A stretch of 64,000 bases of DNA, taken from positions 6,510,001 through 6,574,000 of the forward strand of contig OY970284.1 in assembly GCA_963715895.1 (NCBI GenBank), given 5' to 3'. The position numbers and the translations under genes are program-made. The notes beneath the pieces were generated by a model that was not told the DNA's origin, did not search any database, and worked only from the letters and a program-made list of their open reading frames with translations. The stretch comes from JADGNZ01 sp963715895 (GTDB lineage: Bacteria; Acidobacteriota; Thermoanaerobaculia; Gp7-AA8). This document shows, piece after piece, positions 25,608-35,082 of the stretch. Every line of letters starts with the position of its first letter. Positions within the stretch are counted from its first letter, which is position 1.

Positions 25608-25633
25608 GGTTACCTGGAATCCTCCGTAGCTGT

Positions 25634-25678
25634 GTATTAGCTATCTAATACGCTAGGTCTGAGAACGCGGATTGTCAA
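25634..25678 (-). promoter_or_regulatory. Promoter and operator of the GntR-ABC operon
   Basis: A TTGACA (25673-25678) is followed after 17 bases by a weak TAGCGT. GTATTAG (25634-25640) and CTAATAC (25645-25651) form a perfect 7-bp inverted repeat with 4-base spacing over the -10/start region. Palindromes of GTATTA type are usual for YtrA regulators. Confidence 0.6.
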
Positions 25679-25755
25679 GCCGGCTCAGCGGGAAGGAGCC
25701 GGCACGAACCGGCTGGCGATCGCCAGATGGCACGGCGCTTGAGTTGTCAGGAAGC

Positions 25756-26289
25756 ATGAGAAAGAACCAGAAGGTAGCTATCGCAATCGCGACGGTCATC
25801 GCCGTCGCTGGTGTGACCTCCATCCTCGTGCGGCACGGCGGGAGCACCTCGACCTCGAGGACCAATCGCGCGCAGGTCATGACGCCGCGGATCCCGGATT
25901 CGCAGATCGTTAAGGCCATCCAGAACGCCAACGTCCGGATCGACGGACTCAGTGCGACCAACGTCGGCGGGATCGTTGTGCTCAAGGGCCATGCAGACCC
26001 GGCCGCCGCAACCGAGGCGGCAGCGGTCGTGAAGCAGCTCGGCTTCGCGCGCGTGGCCAATCTGATCGTGGCGCAGACCGCCGCGGACGATGAAGGAATG
26101 CGCCGCGTGGCCGAACGGAACCTCGCCTCGACGCGCGGCCTCGACGGATGCGACCTCCGCGTGAGCTGCTCGAAAGGCATCCTTCGCGTCGAAGGAACCG
26201 CCTACAGTGATCTTCAGGTCGACCTGGCCCGCAACGTCCTCCGCAGCGTGGGCGCGTCGGAAGTGCAGATCGCGTTGAAGAGGCTGTAG
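25756..26289 (+). CDS. BON-domain protein with N-terminal membrane anchor
   Basis: The 177-residue product starts MRKNQKVAIAIATVIAVAGV, one membrane helix or uncleaved signal. Two BON-like units follow (IVKAIQNANVRIDGLSATNVGGIVVLKGHAD, split here in two parts in the protein at about 48-78, and CDLRVSCSKGILRVEGTAYS at about 132-151). BON domains bind phospholipid or are found in envelope stress proteins. An ATG 28 codons upstream is open, but TCAGGAAGC before 25756 and the signal sequence favour this start. Confidence 0.65.
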   Translation: MRKNQKVAIAIATVIAVAGVTSILVRHGGSTSTSRTNRAQVMTPRIPDSQIVKAIQNANVRIDGLSATNVGGIVVLKGHADPAAATEAAAVVKQLGFARVANLIVAQTAADDEGMRRVAERNLASTRGLDGCDLRVSCSKGILRVEGTAYSDLQVDLARNVLRSVGASEVQIALKRL

Positions 26290-26393
26290 GTTTGGGGTTG
26301 CTAAGTTGCTGCGCTCACTCAACTGACATTTACCTGTCATCCTGAGCCGCCGGAGCCGCGTAATCGCGGAGCGATTGCGCGGCGGAGGACGGT

Positions 26394-26482
26394 CGAAGGA
26401 CCCCCAAGTTGTATCCCGGTTGGGCGGCGGAATCGTCGACATTCCCACGCCCTGTCCGGGGATACAACTTGGGGGTCCTTCG
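26394..26482. repeat. 24-bp perfect inverted repeat left of the transposase
   Basis: The sequence at 26394-26417 (CGAAGGACCCCCAAGTTG and on) is exactly complementary to 26459-26482, with 41 bases between. The word CGAAGGACCCCC is typical of dispersed bacterial intergenic repeats. It could form a strong hairpin on either strand. Confidence 0.75.
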
Positions 26483-26516
26483 GCGCGCTCTGCCCCTCTG
26501 GGGCTGCCGCCGCCTT

Positions 26517-27881
26517 CTAATGAACCTCCTGAATCGGAGTGAGGTTGAAGCCGAACTCGGCGGCCTTTTTCTTCAAGGAGTTGACGAGACGTTCGCGATA
26601 GCGAGCCTCGTAGTAGTCGACACCCGCTTCGCGGTATTGGGTTTTGTTCTTGAGCATGGAGTAGAAGATGAGGGCGAGCTTGTGAGCGGTTGCTTTGATA
26701 GCGCCTGAGCGGCCCAGCCGGGATCTGACCCGGCGGAAGAATGCTCCGAGAGCACACTGAGCCCGTTCGAGAGTTTGAGCGGCTATTCGAAAGGCCTGAG
26801 CAGCGCGGTTTGGTCGGATCACGGGCATGTTTTTGAAGATTCGTTTGCCGCCGGTGATGCGATTGTTCGGGCTGAGGTTGAGCCAAGCTGCGAAGTGTTT
26901 GCCGTTGTACCAGGCAGACATGTCCGTCCCAGTTTCGGAGATGATGGTCAGGATCGTGGAGGCTTCCAGCGAGGGAACCGACGTGAGATCAATGCCGGTG
27001 ATTTCGAACAGGAGGGTCCGTCCGTCGAAGTGAGGCTGGTTCTTGCGACGCCGTTTTGCAGGCTTGGGTGCCAGACTGGCCGTGGCCGGCGTTTTGTCGA
27101 ACTTCGAGAGCGCAGCCTCTATCTGCGCATCGCACTCTTTGATCTTGTTCTGGTAGGTGGTGAACAGATCCACCGCTTGTTTGAGCGCGAACAGATGCTC
27201 AGCGCGGTAGTTGCCTGTCAACGCCTTCACGAAGGTTTCCTCGGAGCTTTTGCAACTCGGCTCGCGTAATGCGGCCAGCTCCATCGGATCACGTTTTCCG
27301 GAAAGGATCGCGTGAATGATCCGCAGTCCGGTGACGCCAACCGTGTCGGAAACGGCCAGGTGAAGCTTCACATTCATCAGATCGAGAGCTTTCTGAATGT
27401 GCCGGATATGGTCAGCGGCGTACCTGATCAGCATGTCTCGCTGACGCATCAACGCCCGGAGCGGAAGCATGTCTGCACCTGGCCGGAACGCTCCGTTGAG
27501 CAGACCATACGTGTGCAGTTGCCGGAGCCACTGGCAGTCGACCACGTCTGACTTCTTTTTTCGTGAGCCGATGCTTCGCGAGTCGACCAGTTTCGGGTTC
27601 AGACCGCGCTCCTCCAAAATCTCGAATAGCGGAATCCAATACACCCCCGTCGCTTCGATGGCCACCGTGGTGATCCGGCATTCCACCAGCCAGTCGGCCA
27701 GTGCATGTAGATCGGCCGTGAATGTTCCGAACGAGCGAACCGGCTGATCGCTGCGATCTTCGGGAACCGACACCCAGTGCTCTTCCGACCCGGCGTCGAT
27801 TCCTGCTGCATCCGGGTTGACTACGACCAGATCACCGATAATCTTGCGTTTGGACCGGAGGACCCGAGGTCGCTTTGCCAT
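26517..27881 (-). CDS. IS110 family transposase
   Basis: The 454-residue product has the N-terminal RuvC-like DEDD domain: GIDAG (Asp29), AIEATGVYW (Glu76), KKSDVVDCQWL (Asp112, Asp115). The C-terminal Tnp_20 part contains FAAWLNLSPNNRITGGK; at the place of the catalytic Ser of the SGGK motif there is Thr343. The gene is complete, with GGAGGTG before the ATG. These enzymes act as RNA-guided recombinases using a bridge RNA from the element's non-coding end. Confidence 0.93.
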   Translation of the reverse strand: MAKRPRVLRSKRKIIGDLVVVNPDAAGIDAGSEEHWVSVPEDRSDQPVRSFGTFTADLHALADWLVECRITTVAIEATGVYWIPLFEILEERGLNPKLVDSRSIGSRKKKSDVVDCQWLRQLHTYGLLNGAFRPGADMLPLRALMRQRDMLIRYAADHIRHIQKALDLMNVKLHLAVSDTVGVTGLRIIHAILSGKRDPMELAALREPSCKSSEETFVKALTGNYRAEHLFALKQAVDLFTTYQNKIKECDAQIEAALSKFDKTPATASLAPKPAKRRRKNQPHFDGRTLLFEITGIDLTSVPSLEASTILTIISETGTDMSAWYNGKHFAAWLNLSPNNRITGGKRIFKNMPVIRPNRAAQAFRIAAQTLERAQCALGAFFRRVRSRLGRSGAIKATAHKLALIFYSMLKNKTQYREAGVDYYEARYRERLVNSLKKKAAEFGFNLTPIQEVH

Positions 27882-28129
27882 GACAACACCTCCGCAAAAT
27901 GAAATTTTGCGGACCCGCAGCGGAAGACCTAGCTCAAATGACTCTTCTAAACGGGATCGCGAACACGACTCCTAATCGTGCCGCGTCACCAAGGCGACTT
28001 CGGCCTTCCGGGACCACTCTCAGGAACGGGCTCGTACCGAGCACCACTGCTTTGACGGCCTCGTCTGCGGGACCGCACGTGCAGGATACCGGTTCATTCC
28101 CTCATCAACGGCGCTCGCCCCGTTGGACC
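27882..28129 (-). ncRNA. Possible bridge-RNA region upstream of the IS110 transposase
   Basis: About 250 bases upstream of the transposase have no gene. They hold several short inverted repeats (for example CAAAATGAAATTTTG near 27895) and GC-rich stems. IS110-group elements encode their bridge RNA in this non-coding end; identity here is inferred from position only. Confidence 0.3.
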
Positions 28130-28178
28130 GCTCAGGATGACAGGTAAGCGTAAGCGAGTAAGCGCAGCAACCCAGCAA

Positions 28179-31100
28179 CTACCCTACCGCCACCGGCTCC
28201 AGCTCTTCCTCCACCTTCACTTCCTTCTTCGCTCTCATCCTCTCCTGCAGATCATCAAAAAGTGAATACGCGACCGGCGTGGCCAGCAGCGTCAGCAGCA
28301 GGGCCAGACTCTGGCCGCCGATGATGACCGAGCCGATAGCGCGGTTCGTGGCAGCGCCGGTTCCGCTCGATGCCACGAGCGGCAGCATACCGGCCACGAA
28401 GGCCAGCGTCGTCATCAGGATCGGGCGGAGACGGTCGCGGTTGGCCTCGCGGATCGCCTGCGCGCGCGGCAGACCGTGCGCGCGAAGTCCGTTCGTGTGA
28501 TCGACCTGGAGGATGCCGTTCTTCTTCACGATTCCGAACAGCACCAGGATGCCCAGCATCGAGAAGATGTTCAGCGACTGGTTCAGCACCAGAATCGAGA
28601 AGAGGGCGAAGGGAACCGTCAGCGGGAGGGCCAGCAGGATCGTCACCGGGTGAACCCAGCTCTCGAACTGCGCCGCCAGGATCAGGTACATGAAGATGAT
28701 CGAGAGCAGGAAGGCGAACATGAAGTTCGTAAACGCCCGTCCCTGCTCGCGGGAGCGGCCGGTGAACCCTGACGAGTACTCCGGCGGCATATTGAGTTTC
28801 TTCGTCTCCGTGACCAGGTTGTCCATCACCGTCTGCGCGGACGTTCCCGGCGCCATGTTGGCGGTCAGCATGACCTGCCGCTGCCGCTGAATGCGGTTGA
28901 TCGACGACGGACCGGCACCGGGAGAGAGCGTGACGACGTCGCGCAACTGCACCACCCGCGCGCCGACCGACGGCACCTGGGCCTGCGTGATCCCCTCCGG
29001 ATCTTTGCGGTACTCGTGCTCGGCACGGACATGGACCTCGTACTGTTCGCCCCCCTCGTAGTAGTCGGTGACCTTCAGGCCGCCGACGAGGACGTTGAGG
29101 GTGGAGGCGATGTCCTGCACCCGGACGCCCATGTCCGAGGCCTTGTCGCGGTCGATGCGGACGCCGAGCTCCGGCTTGCCGGTGATCAGGTTCGTATCGG
29201 GATCGATGGCGCCGAGCGTCCGCATGTTGCGCAGATCGCCCAGCAGCGCATCGGAGTACCTGGAAAGCTGGTTCAGATCGGGTCCGCCGATCCAGTACAT
29301 GATGTCGGCGTTGACTCCTCCTCCAAACGCGTTGACCGGCCCCACCGACGTGCGGAGATTCAGACGCTGGTACTGCGGCATGACGTTGTTGCGAACGTCG
29401 GCCATGACCGCGTACTGATCGCGCTTCCGTTTGTCGACCGGCACCAGCTTGACGTAGACCGTGCCGAGGTTTTGCGTGACCTGCGGGTCGTCTCCGATGG
29501 TGACCACCGTCGTCTCCACCTCGGGCATCCTGCGGACGCGCGCGGCGATCGATTCCATGATCGTCTGCGTCGTCTGCAGGCTCGCTCCCTCGGGGGCGCG
29601 GGCCTGCACCTGGAACTGCGACTCGTCGTCCGCCGGGCAGGAAGTTCTTGTTCACCGCCATCCCCAGCGGCACGATCGAGACGAGCGCGAGGAGCATCGA
29701 CAGCACGATCACCCACCGGTGCGCCATCGACCAGTCCAGCATCCTCAGATAGATGGCTTCGATCCGTGCGTAGACCCCGTGTTCGCGCGTCGACACCTCG
29801 TGCGAAAGGTCTTCGCGCCGCAGCCAGCGTGCCGCCATCATCGGCGTAAGCGTGAACGAGACCAGCAGCGAGACGGCGATGGCGATGGCCATGGTCACAC
29901 CGAACGAGTGCATGAACCGGCCGACGATGCCGGCCATGAACGCCACCGGAAGGAACACGGCGATGAGCGAAAGCGACGTGGCCAGAACGGCCAGGCCCAC
30001 TTCCTTCGTCCCTTCCACCGCGGCCTCGGCCGGCGGCATTTTCTTCTCTTCCATGAAGCGGAAAATGTTCTCCAGGACGACCACGGCGTCGTCGATGACG
30101 ATGCCGACAGCAAGCGTGAGGGCCAGCAGCGTGATGACGTTCAGGGTGAAGTTCTCATAACGCATCGCCGCGAAGGTGGCGATGATCGAGCTGGGGATGG
30201 CCACGGCGGCGATGATCGTCGGGCGCGAGCGCCGGAAGAAATAGAGCAGCATGCCGAACGCCACCAGCGCGCCGGCCAGCCGGATCGGGTTGATGGGGAC
30301 GACGCCGCCCTTCGGAACGAATGCGGCGATCGCAAAAGCAACCGCGGCGCCGCCGACGCGGTAGGCGAACGGAAGCTGTTTCCTCGATGCCCACCAACTG
30401 ACTAGGGCGAACAGGATGACGAAGGCCCCGATCGAGACGTGGAGCAGAGGTGCGCGCGCGGCGATGTCGTTGACGCCGAAGAGCAGCGTGTACGTCGTCA
30501 GCGTCGCTGCCAGCATGATCACCGCCTCGCGCAGTTTCGGCGAGGAGAGGAAGAACCAGACGATCAGCGCGGCGAAGAGCGAGCCGAGGATCAGATGCTC
30601 CTTCACGGCATCGACCGCGGCCACGATGTAGTCCGACTGGTCGCGGACGATCTGCATCGTCCACCCTTTGGGCAGGTCGGCTTTCACCAGGCCGAGTTGC
30701 TCCTTGAGCCGCTCGATGACCTCCACGGTATTCGTTCCCGACTGCTTGCGGATGTTCATGACCACCGCGGGCTTGCCGTCGACCGTCGCGATCGATTCCG
30801 GCTCGGCCACGCTGTCTTCGATATGGGCGACGTCGCCGACCTTGACCACATAGCCGTTCGAGGTCGTGAGCGGGATGTTGGCGAAATCAGCGGGCGACTG
30901 CACGCGTCCGTACGTGCGCAGTGTGAGATCGCGCAGGCCCTGCTCCACCTTGCCCCCGGGGATCTGCACGTTCTGCGCTTGGAGGGCGGCCACGAGCTGT
31001 GCCGTGGTCATGCCGACCGCGGAGAGCTTGGCCGTGTCGACCACGACGTTGATCTGGCGCGGACGTCCGCCGACGATGAGGGCCTGGCCGACCCCGTCGA

Positions 31101-31602
31101 TCGACTCGATCCGCCGGCGAAGCTTCTTGTCGGCGAACTCGGTGATGTCCCGAATCGGCGCCGGGCCGGAAAGGGCGATGCCGAGGACAGGAATGGCGTC
31201 GGGATCGATCTTCAGAATGATCGGAGGATCGGCGTCCTTGGGCAGATCGCGCAGGATGGTGTTGACCTTGTCGCGCACTTCCTGCGCGGCCACGTCGATA
31301 TCCTTCTCCAGAACGAAGCTGACGATGACCTGCGAGGTCCCCTCGGAAGAGATCGACTGTAACTGGTCGATGCCGCTGATGGTGTTGACAGCCTCTTCGA
31401 CCTTGTCGGTGATGTCGGTCTCGATCTCTTCCGGCGCCGCGCCGACGAGCCGCGTGGTAATGGTGATCGTCGGGATGTCGACCTTCGGAAAGCGATCGAC
31501 GCCGAGCTGCTGATACGCGAACCAGCCCACGACGACGAGCGAGAGAACGATGACCGTCGCGAAGATCGGACGGCGGACGCAGAGTGCGGCGAGTTTATGC
31601 AT
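28179..31602 (-). pseudogene. RND efflux pump inner-membrane subunit, single-base frameshift and extra membrane insert
   Basis: An RND transporter (AcrB/HAE1-like) that would export drugs by proton exchange. The 5' frame (31602 down) gives 656 good residues ending VNKNFLP; the 3' frame resumes ADDESQFQVQARAPEG and runs to 28179. One extra base in the GGG at 29635-29637 explains the break. TM4 has the proton-relay pair in VIDDAVVVLENI (Asp504, Asp505). Residues about 355-457 (SSPKLREAVIML to YFFRRS) form an insert of about 100 residues with three or four extra hydrophobic stretches, absent from ordinary RND pumps. Confidence 0.85.
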
Positions 31603-31621
31603 ATGAATGCTCCTTCGGAGC

Positions 31622-31704
31622 GTTATCGGTTATCGGTTGTCCGTTGTCGGTCAAGGCTGCGATTCCCGGCTCAGCACCAAACCGACAACCGATACCGACA
31701 ACGC
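31622..31704. repeat. GTTGTCGG-family inverted repeat between MFP and RND genes
   Basis: GTTATCGGTTATCGGTTGTC-type sequence at 31622-31651 is inversely repeated at 31681-31704. It occupies most of the gap between the membrane-fusion and RND genes and could attenuate the downstream gene. Confidence 0.6.
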
Positions 31705-31716
31705 GGCGAAGCCGCT

Positions 31717-32631
31717 CTACTGCCCCATTTCCACCCTCGCAAACATCCCCGGCCGCAGCTTTCCGTCGCGGTTCGGGAACTCCGTTTCGACCGTGAACGA
31801 ACGGGTTACAGGATCGACGACACCGCCGACCATGGCTACTTTCCCCTGGAAGACATCGCCGGGATAAGCGTCGACCGTTGCTTTGACGTTCTGGCCGTTG
31901 CGGACGTGCGGGAGCTCTTTTTCCGGGACGCGGAAGCGGAGCTTGAGCGGCGAGGTCTGCACGACCACCAGCGCCACGGTGGCATCGCCGAGACGCTGGC
32001 CCACGTCGGTGCGCTTCTCGGCGACGACGCCATCGATCGGCGAGCGGAGCGTGGAGTCTGCGATCTGCTGGCGGAAGATGGCCGCCTGGGCCTGCATCGA
32101 CTGCTTGCTCGCCCGCGCCTGATCGAACGCCGCTTCTGAACGGTCGTACGTCGACTGCGGGATCGACTCCTTGCCGATCAGCTCCTTCTTACGGTTGAGG
32201 TCGCGCTGCGCGTCCTGCTCCACCGATTCGGAGCGAACGATATCCGCTTGCGCCTTCTCGAGATTGAGACGCGGATAATCAGTCTCGAGGTCGAGCAGCG
32301 GCTGACCGCGGCTGATCCGCGATCCTTCATCGACGTACATCTTTGCCACCCGCCCCGGAAATTTGACCGCCAGCTCCGAGCGAACCGGCGAGATGAGCTC
32401 GCCCGTGGCCACGATCGTCCCGCCGGATTCCGAGGAAGAAATCCCGGCGGTCTGCGTGGCGCCGGTTGGCGCCGCGGTCGAAGCAGCCGCCGCGACCCCC
32501 TGCACGTCGCCCGGCAGCGCCGGCGCGGCCTGCGTCGTCGTCGCGGGCGCGGCGGTGTCCTTCTTCGCGCAGCCGAACGGCAGCGCAAGAGTCAGAATCG
32601 AAATCGTGATGATGGATGAACGCTTCATCAA
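31717..32631 (-). CDS. RND periplasmic adaptor (membrane fusion) lipoprotein
   Basis: The 304-residue product has a lipobox ending at Cys21 (ALPFGC), a Pro/Ala/Thr-rich linker, a lipoyl/biotinyl-like segment (GRVAKMYVDEGSRISRGQPL), a coiled-coil hairpin (DYPRLNLEKAQADIVRSE to AIFRQQIADS) and a beta-barrel domain (VPEKELPHVRNGQNV). It bridges the RND pump and the TolC-like channel. It overlaps the tolC stop in ATGA. It is a little short for the family (usually 350-400), lacking a long C-terminal membrane-proximal domain. Confidence 0.9.
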   Translation of the reverse strand: MMKRSSIITISILTLALPFGCAKKDTAAPATTTQAAPALPGDVQGVAAAASTAAPTGATQTAGISSSESGGTIVATGELISPVRSELAVKFPGRVAKMYVDEGSRISRGQPLLDLETDYPRLNLEKAQADIVRSESVEQDAQRDLNRKKELIGKESIPQSTYDRSEAAFDQARASKQSMQAQAAIFRQQIADSTLRSPIDGVVAEKRTDVGQRLGDATVALVVVQTSPLKLRFRVPEKELPHVRNGQNVKATVDAYPGDVFQGKVAMVGGVVDPVTRSFTVETEFPNRDGKLRPGMFARVEMGQ

Positions 32632-33959
32632 TGTGTCGCTCCCATAGCGCTACCGGCCGTGCCGGCGCCAACGGCCTCTTTGATCGCGCCGGCGGCATAC
32701 CAGACGCGGAGTTGTGCAAGGTTGTGGTTCAAAGTCTCCGAGGCCACCGCGCGCCGCGCATCGGCAAGCGAAACCTCAGAGGTGGCCAGATCGAGCGACG
32801 TCGATTCCTGCGCCCGATACAGCTCGAAGACCTGGGCGTACTCGGCGTCGGCGGCGGCCAGCTGCTCCTTCGCCAGTTGCAGCGTGGTGTCGGCCGCGTG
32901 CAGGTCGGTGATCGCTTTGTGCACGTCTTCGCGCGCCGCAACCTTGGCGTCCTCGAGCAGCGAGCGAGCCTGCAGCTCGCGATCCTTGGCCGAGGCGATG
33001 TGCGACGAGACCTGTCCCGATTGCCAGATCGGCACCGAGAAGCGGAAGGCGCCGTAACCGTAACGGCTGGCCGGGAAGGCGGACTTCTGATCGATGTAAC
33101 CGGCGTCGAAGGTGACCACCGGCAGATAGGCGCCGCGCTGCTTCTGCACTTCCAGCTCGGCGACGCGGATGTTGTTCTGGGCGATGGCGATGTCCGGACG
33201 GCTGGCCTGGGCCCGGGCCACGAGCGTCTGCTCATCCGGCAGCGCGTCGAGGGTTGGGGCGGACGAGGTCACGGCGATGTCGCCGGTCAGATCGAGATCG
33301 GCGCGCAGCGCGCTCTCCGCCGCCTCGCGCTGCTGCTGCGCTGTGGCGAGCAGGCGTTGCGACGCCTTGATGGCCGTCTCGGCGCGGAGCACGTCGACCT
33401 TCGTCACTTCGCCGGCCTGGTAGAACGCCGTCGATTGCGTGCGCCGCTTCTCGGCGATGTCGATGTTCTTCTGCTCGATGATGATGTTGGCGTCAGCGTT
33501 TGCCACGTCGAGGTAGTTCGAGGCCACGCGAAGAAGGATGGCGTCCTCGATTTCCCGCACGCCCTGCCGGGCGTTGACGACGCCGAGCTTGGCCTGGTCG
33601 TAGGCGCGCTTCTCGCGCAGGCCAGCGTAGACCGGCTGCGAGAGAACGACGCGATAGTTCCAGTCGTTCTCCGGGAGGATGACCTGCGCATCGGCACCGT
33701 TGCCGAACGTCACCTGGGTCGTGTTGCGGATCGTCGAGCCGGTCAGGTTCACCTGCGGCAGAATCGATGACAGCAACTGTTTCCGATTCTCCTCGGCGAC
33801 GTTGACGTCGACGCGCGAGCGATCGATGGTGTTGTTGACCCGCAGCGCGCGCGCGAGCGCTTCCTGCAGGGTCAAGGTCGTCTGCGCCTCGGCCATTGCC
33901 GCCGGCAGGAGCAGCATCAAAGCAAGGACTGCACGTTTCAATGGGAGCTCCCTTTTCAC
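32628..33959 (-). CDS. TolC-family outer-membrane efflux protein
   Basis: The 443-residue product has a signal peptide (cleavage after AAMAEA) and two OEP repeats with long coiled-coil segments (ALARALRVNNTIDRSRVDV, then a second at about residue 250). It would form the trimeric outer-membrane channel for the RND pump encoded downstream. It is coupled to tetR by ATGA at 33956-33959. Confidence 0.9.
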   Translation of the reverse strand: MKRELPLKRAVLALMLLLPAAMAEAQTTLTLQEALARALRVNNTIDRSRVDVNVAEENRKQLLSSILPQVNLTGSTIRNTTQVTFGNGADAQVILPENDWNYRVVLSQPVYAGLREKRAYDQAKLGVVNARQGVREIEDAILLRVASNYLDVANADANIIIEQKNIDIAEKRRTQSTAFYQAGEVTKVDVLRAETAIKASQRLLATAQQQREAAESALRADLDLTGDIAVTSSAPTLDALPDEQTLVARAQASRPDIAIAQNNIRVAELEVQKQRGAYLPVVTFDAGYIDQKSAFPASRYGYGAFRFSVPIWQSGQVSSHIASAKDRELQARSLLEDAKVAAREDVHKAITDLHAADTTLQLAKEQLAAADAEYAQVFELYRAQESTSLDLATSEVSLADARRAVASETLNHNLAQLRVWYAAGAIKEAVGAGTAGSAMGATH

Positions 33960-34573
33960 TTCGGGATGGCGATACCGCTCAGAAGCGTGGAGACGATCAA
34001 CTCGACGTCTTCACTCTCCGGCGGCGGCGCCTCTTCGCTGAGCCGTTCCAGGACGATGGCGGTGCTCGTCTCGATCAGGAACAGCGCCAGGCGTTTGGGA
34101 TCGAGTGGCCGCACCTCGCCGGCATCCATCGCCAGATTGAGAACCGCGGCCAGCTTCTCGACGCGCGTCCGGTACTGCGGCTGGCAGGTGCGCTTCTGCC
34201 GCCGCTGCTGCGAGGCGCTTCCTTCCGGCATCCGCAGCGTCTGATAGAGCCGGAAGAACTCGCGGTTCTCGTTGAAGAACGACAGCTTCGCCGTGATGAC
34301 CGCCCGCAGCCTCTGCGCGAACGACCCCTCGGCGTCGAGCGCCGCATCGATCCGCTTGTGCAGCTCGCCGATTGCGGTCTCGAAGGTCTTCTCGACCAGC
34401 TCCTCGCGGTCGCGGAAGTAAAGGTAGATGGTCCCCTTGGCGACCCCCGCCTCCTCCGCGATCTCCTGCATCGTCGCCGAGGCCATCCCCTTCCGCGAGA
34501 TGACCCTGATGGCCGCCTCCTGAATGGACTGAACACGAAACTCCTGAACGACGTCTTCTTTGGATTTAGCCAT
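33956..34573 (-). CDS. TetR family regulator of the efflux operon
   Basis: The 205-residue product has a TetR DNA-binding domain (IQEAAIRVISRKGMASATMQ, EEAGVAKGTIYLYFRDREEL) and a C-terminal ligand domain. As first gene of tetR-tolC-MFP-RND it presumably represses its own operon and is released by a pump substrate. An inverted repeat lies 5 bases upstream of its ATG. Confidence 0.93.
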   Translation of the reverse strand: MAKSKEDVVQEFRVQSIQEAAIRVISRKGMASATMQEIAEEAGVAKGTIYLYFRDREELVEKTFETAIGELHKRIDAALDAEGSFAQRLRAVITAKLSFFNENREFFRLYQTLRMPEGSASQQRRQKRTCQPQYRTRVEKLAAVLNLAMDAGEVRPLDPKRLALFLIETSTAIVLERLSEEAPPPESEDVELIVSTLLSGIAIPK

Positions 34574-34578
34574 AAGTC

Positions 34579-34597
34579 ACCGCGCTGAACGCGCGGT
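34579..34597. promoter_or_regulatory. Possible TetR operator
   Basis: ACCGCGC, 5-base spacer, GCGCGGT: a perfect 7-bp inverted repeat directly before the tetR start, of the size TetR dimers bind. It could equally be an mRNA hairpin. Confidence 0.35.
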
Positions 34598-34676
34598 CAG
34601 TTGGCGAGAATTCCAGGTCATTCGACAGAAGGCTTATCCGCAGATGTCGCAGATGGAAGCAGATTTGAAACGGTTT

Positions 34677-35082
34677 CTACGTGAGCGCGAACCGGCGGAT
34701 ACCTGCCACACGATCAAAGCCCGAATCGAACGTGGCGATCCACCCGATGCCGCGATTCAGCATAACGGCCGCATGCACGGCATCGCGAGCGGACAGGCCC
34801 TGATGCTCGACCAAGAGATCACGCGCCCTGTTCGTATCCGCAAGCGTGACGTCGAAGACCTTCGGACAAATGGCTACGAAGAGATCGTAGACCTCGCGAC
34901 CCAGATCTAAACGGTGCAGCTCAGAGTAGCGATAGAGAATCTCCTGGAGGACCTCGGTGCTCGTGCAACCTTCAATTTTGTTTCGACGCACGGTGTCAAG
35001 GAAGCGCAGAGAAGGATCGCGATGCGGGTGTTCACGTCCCGCCACGTACATCGGGATTGTTCGCATCGATGAAAACGATCAC
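34677..35082 (-). pseudogene. PIN-domain toxin (VapC-like), frameshifted
   Basis: The main frame encodes IPMYVAGREHPHRDPSLRF, an acidic SARDAVHAAVML segment and IATFDSGFDRV, a PIN RNase. The N-terminus is in another frame: GTG at 35080-35082 gives VIVFIDAN, with the first catalytic Asp, and then breaks at an extra T in 35057-35058. Removing it gives VIVFIDANIPMYVAGRE, a perfect PIN start. The total span, 406 bases, is one more than a multiple of 3. As it stands, the toxin lacks a catalytic Asp and is probably inactive, unless the base is an assembly error. Confidence 0.8.

Larger units (their letters stand above)
26297..28179. mobile_element. IS110-family element within a 51-base imperfect inverted repeat
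   Basis: The arm at 26297-26347 ends with CCTGTCATCCTGAGC; the reverse complement of 28130-28179 matches it at about four of five positions and ends identically. Between them lies one IS110-type transposase gene. IS110 elements lack such long inverted ends, so the flanking arms probably belong to a REP-like target repeat. The exact IS ends are not determined. Confidence 0.6.

Noticed and set aside
34560..34910. Plus-strand frame between tetR and the PIN toxin
   Set aside because: It overlaps both convincing minus-strand genes and has no domain or ribosome-binding site.
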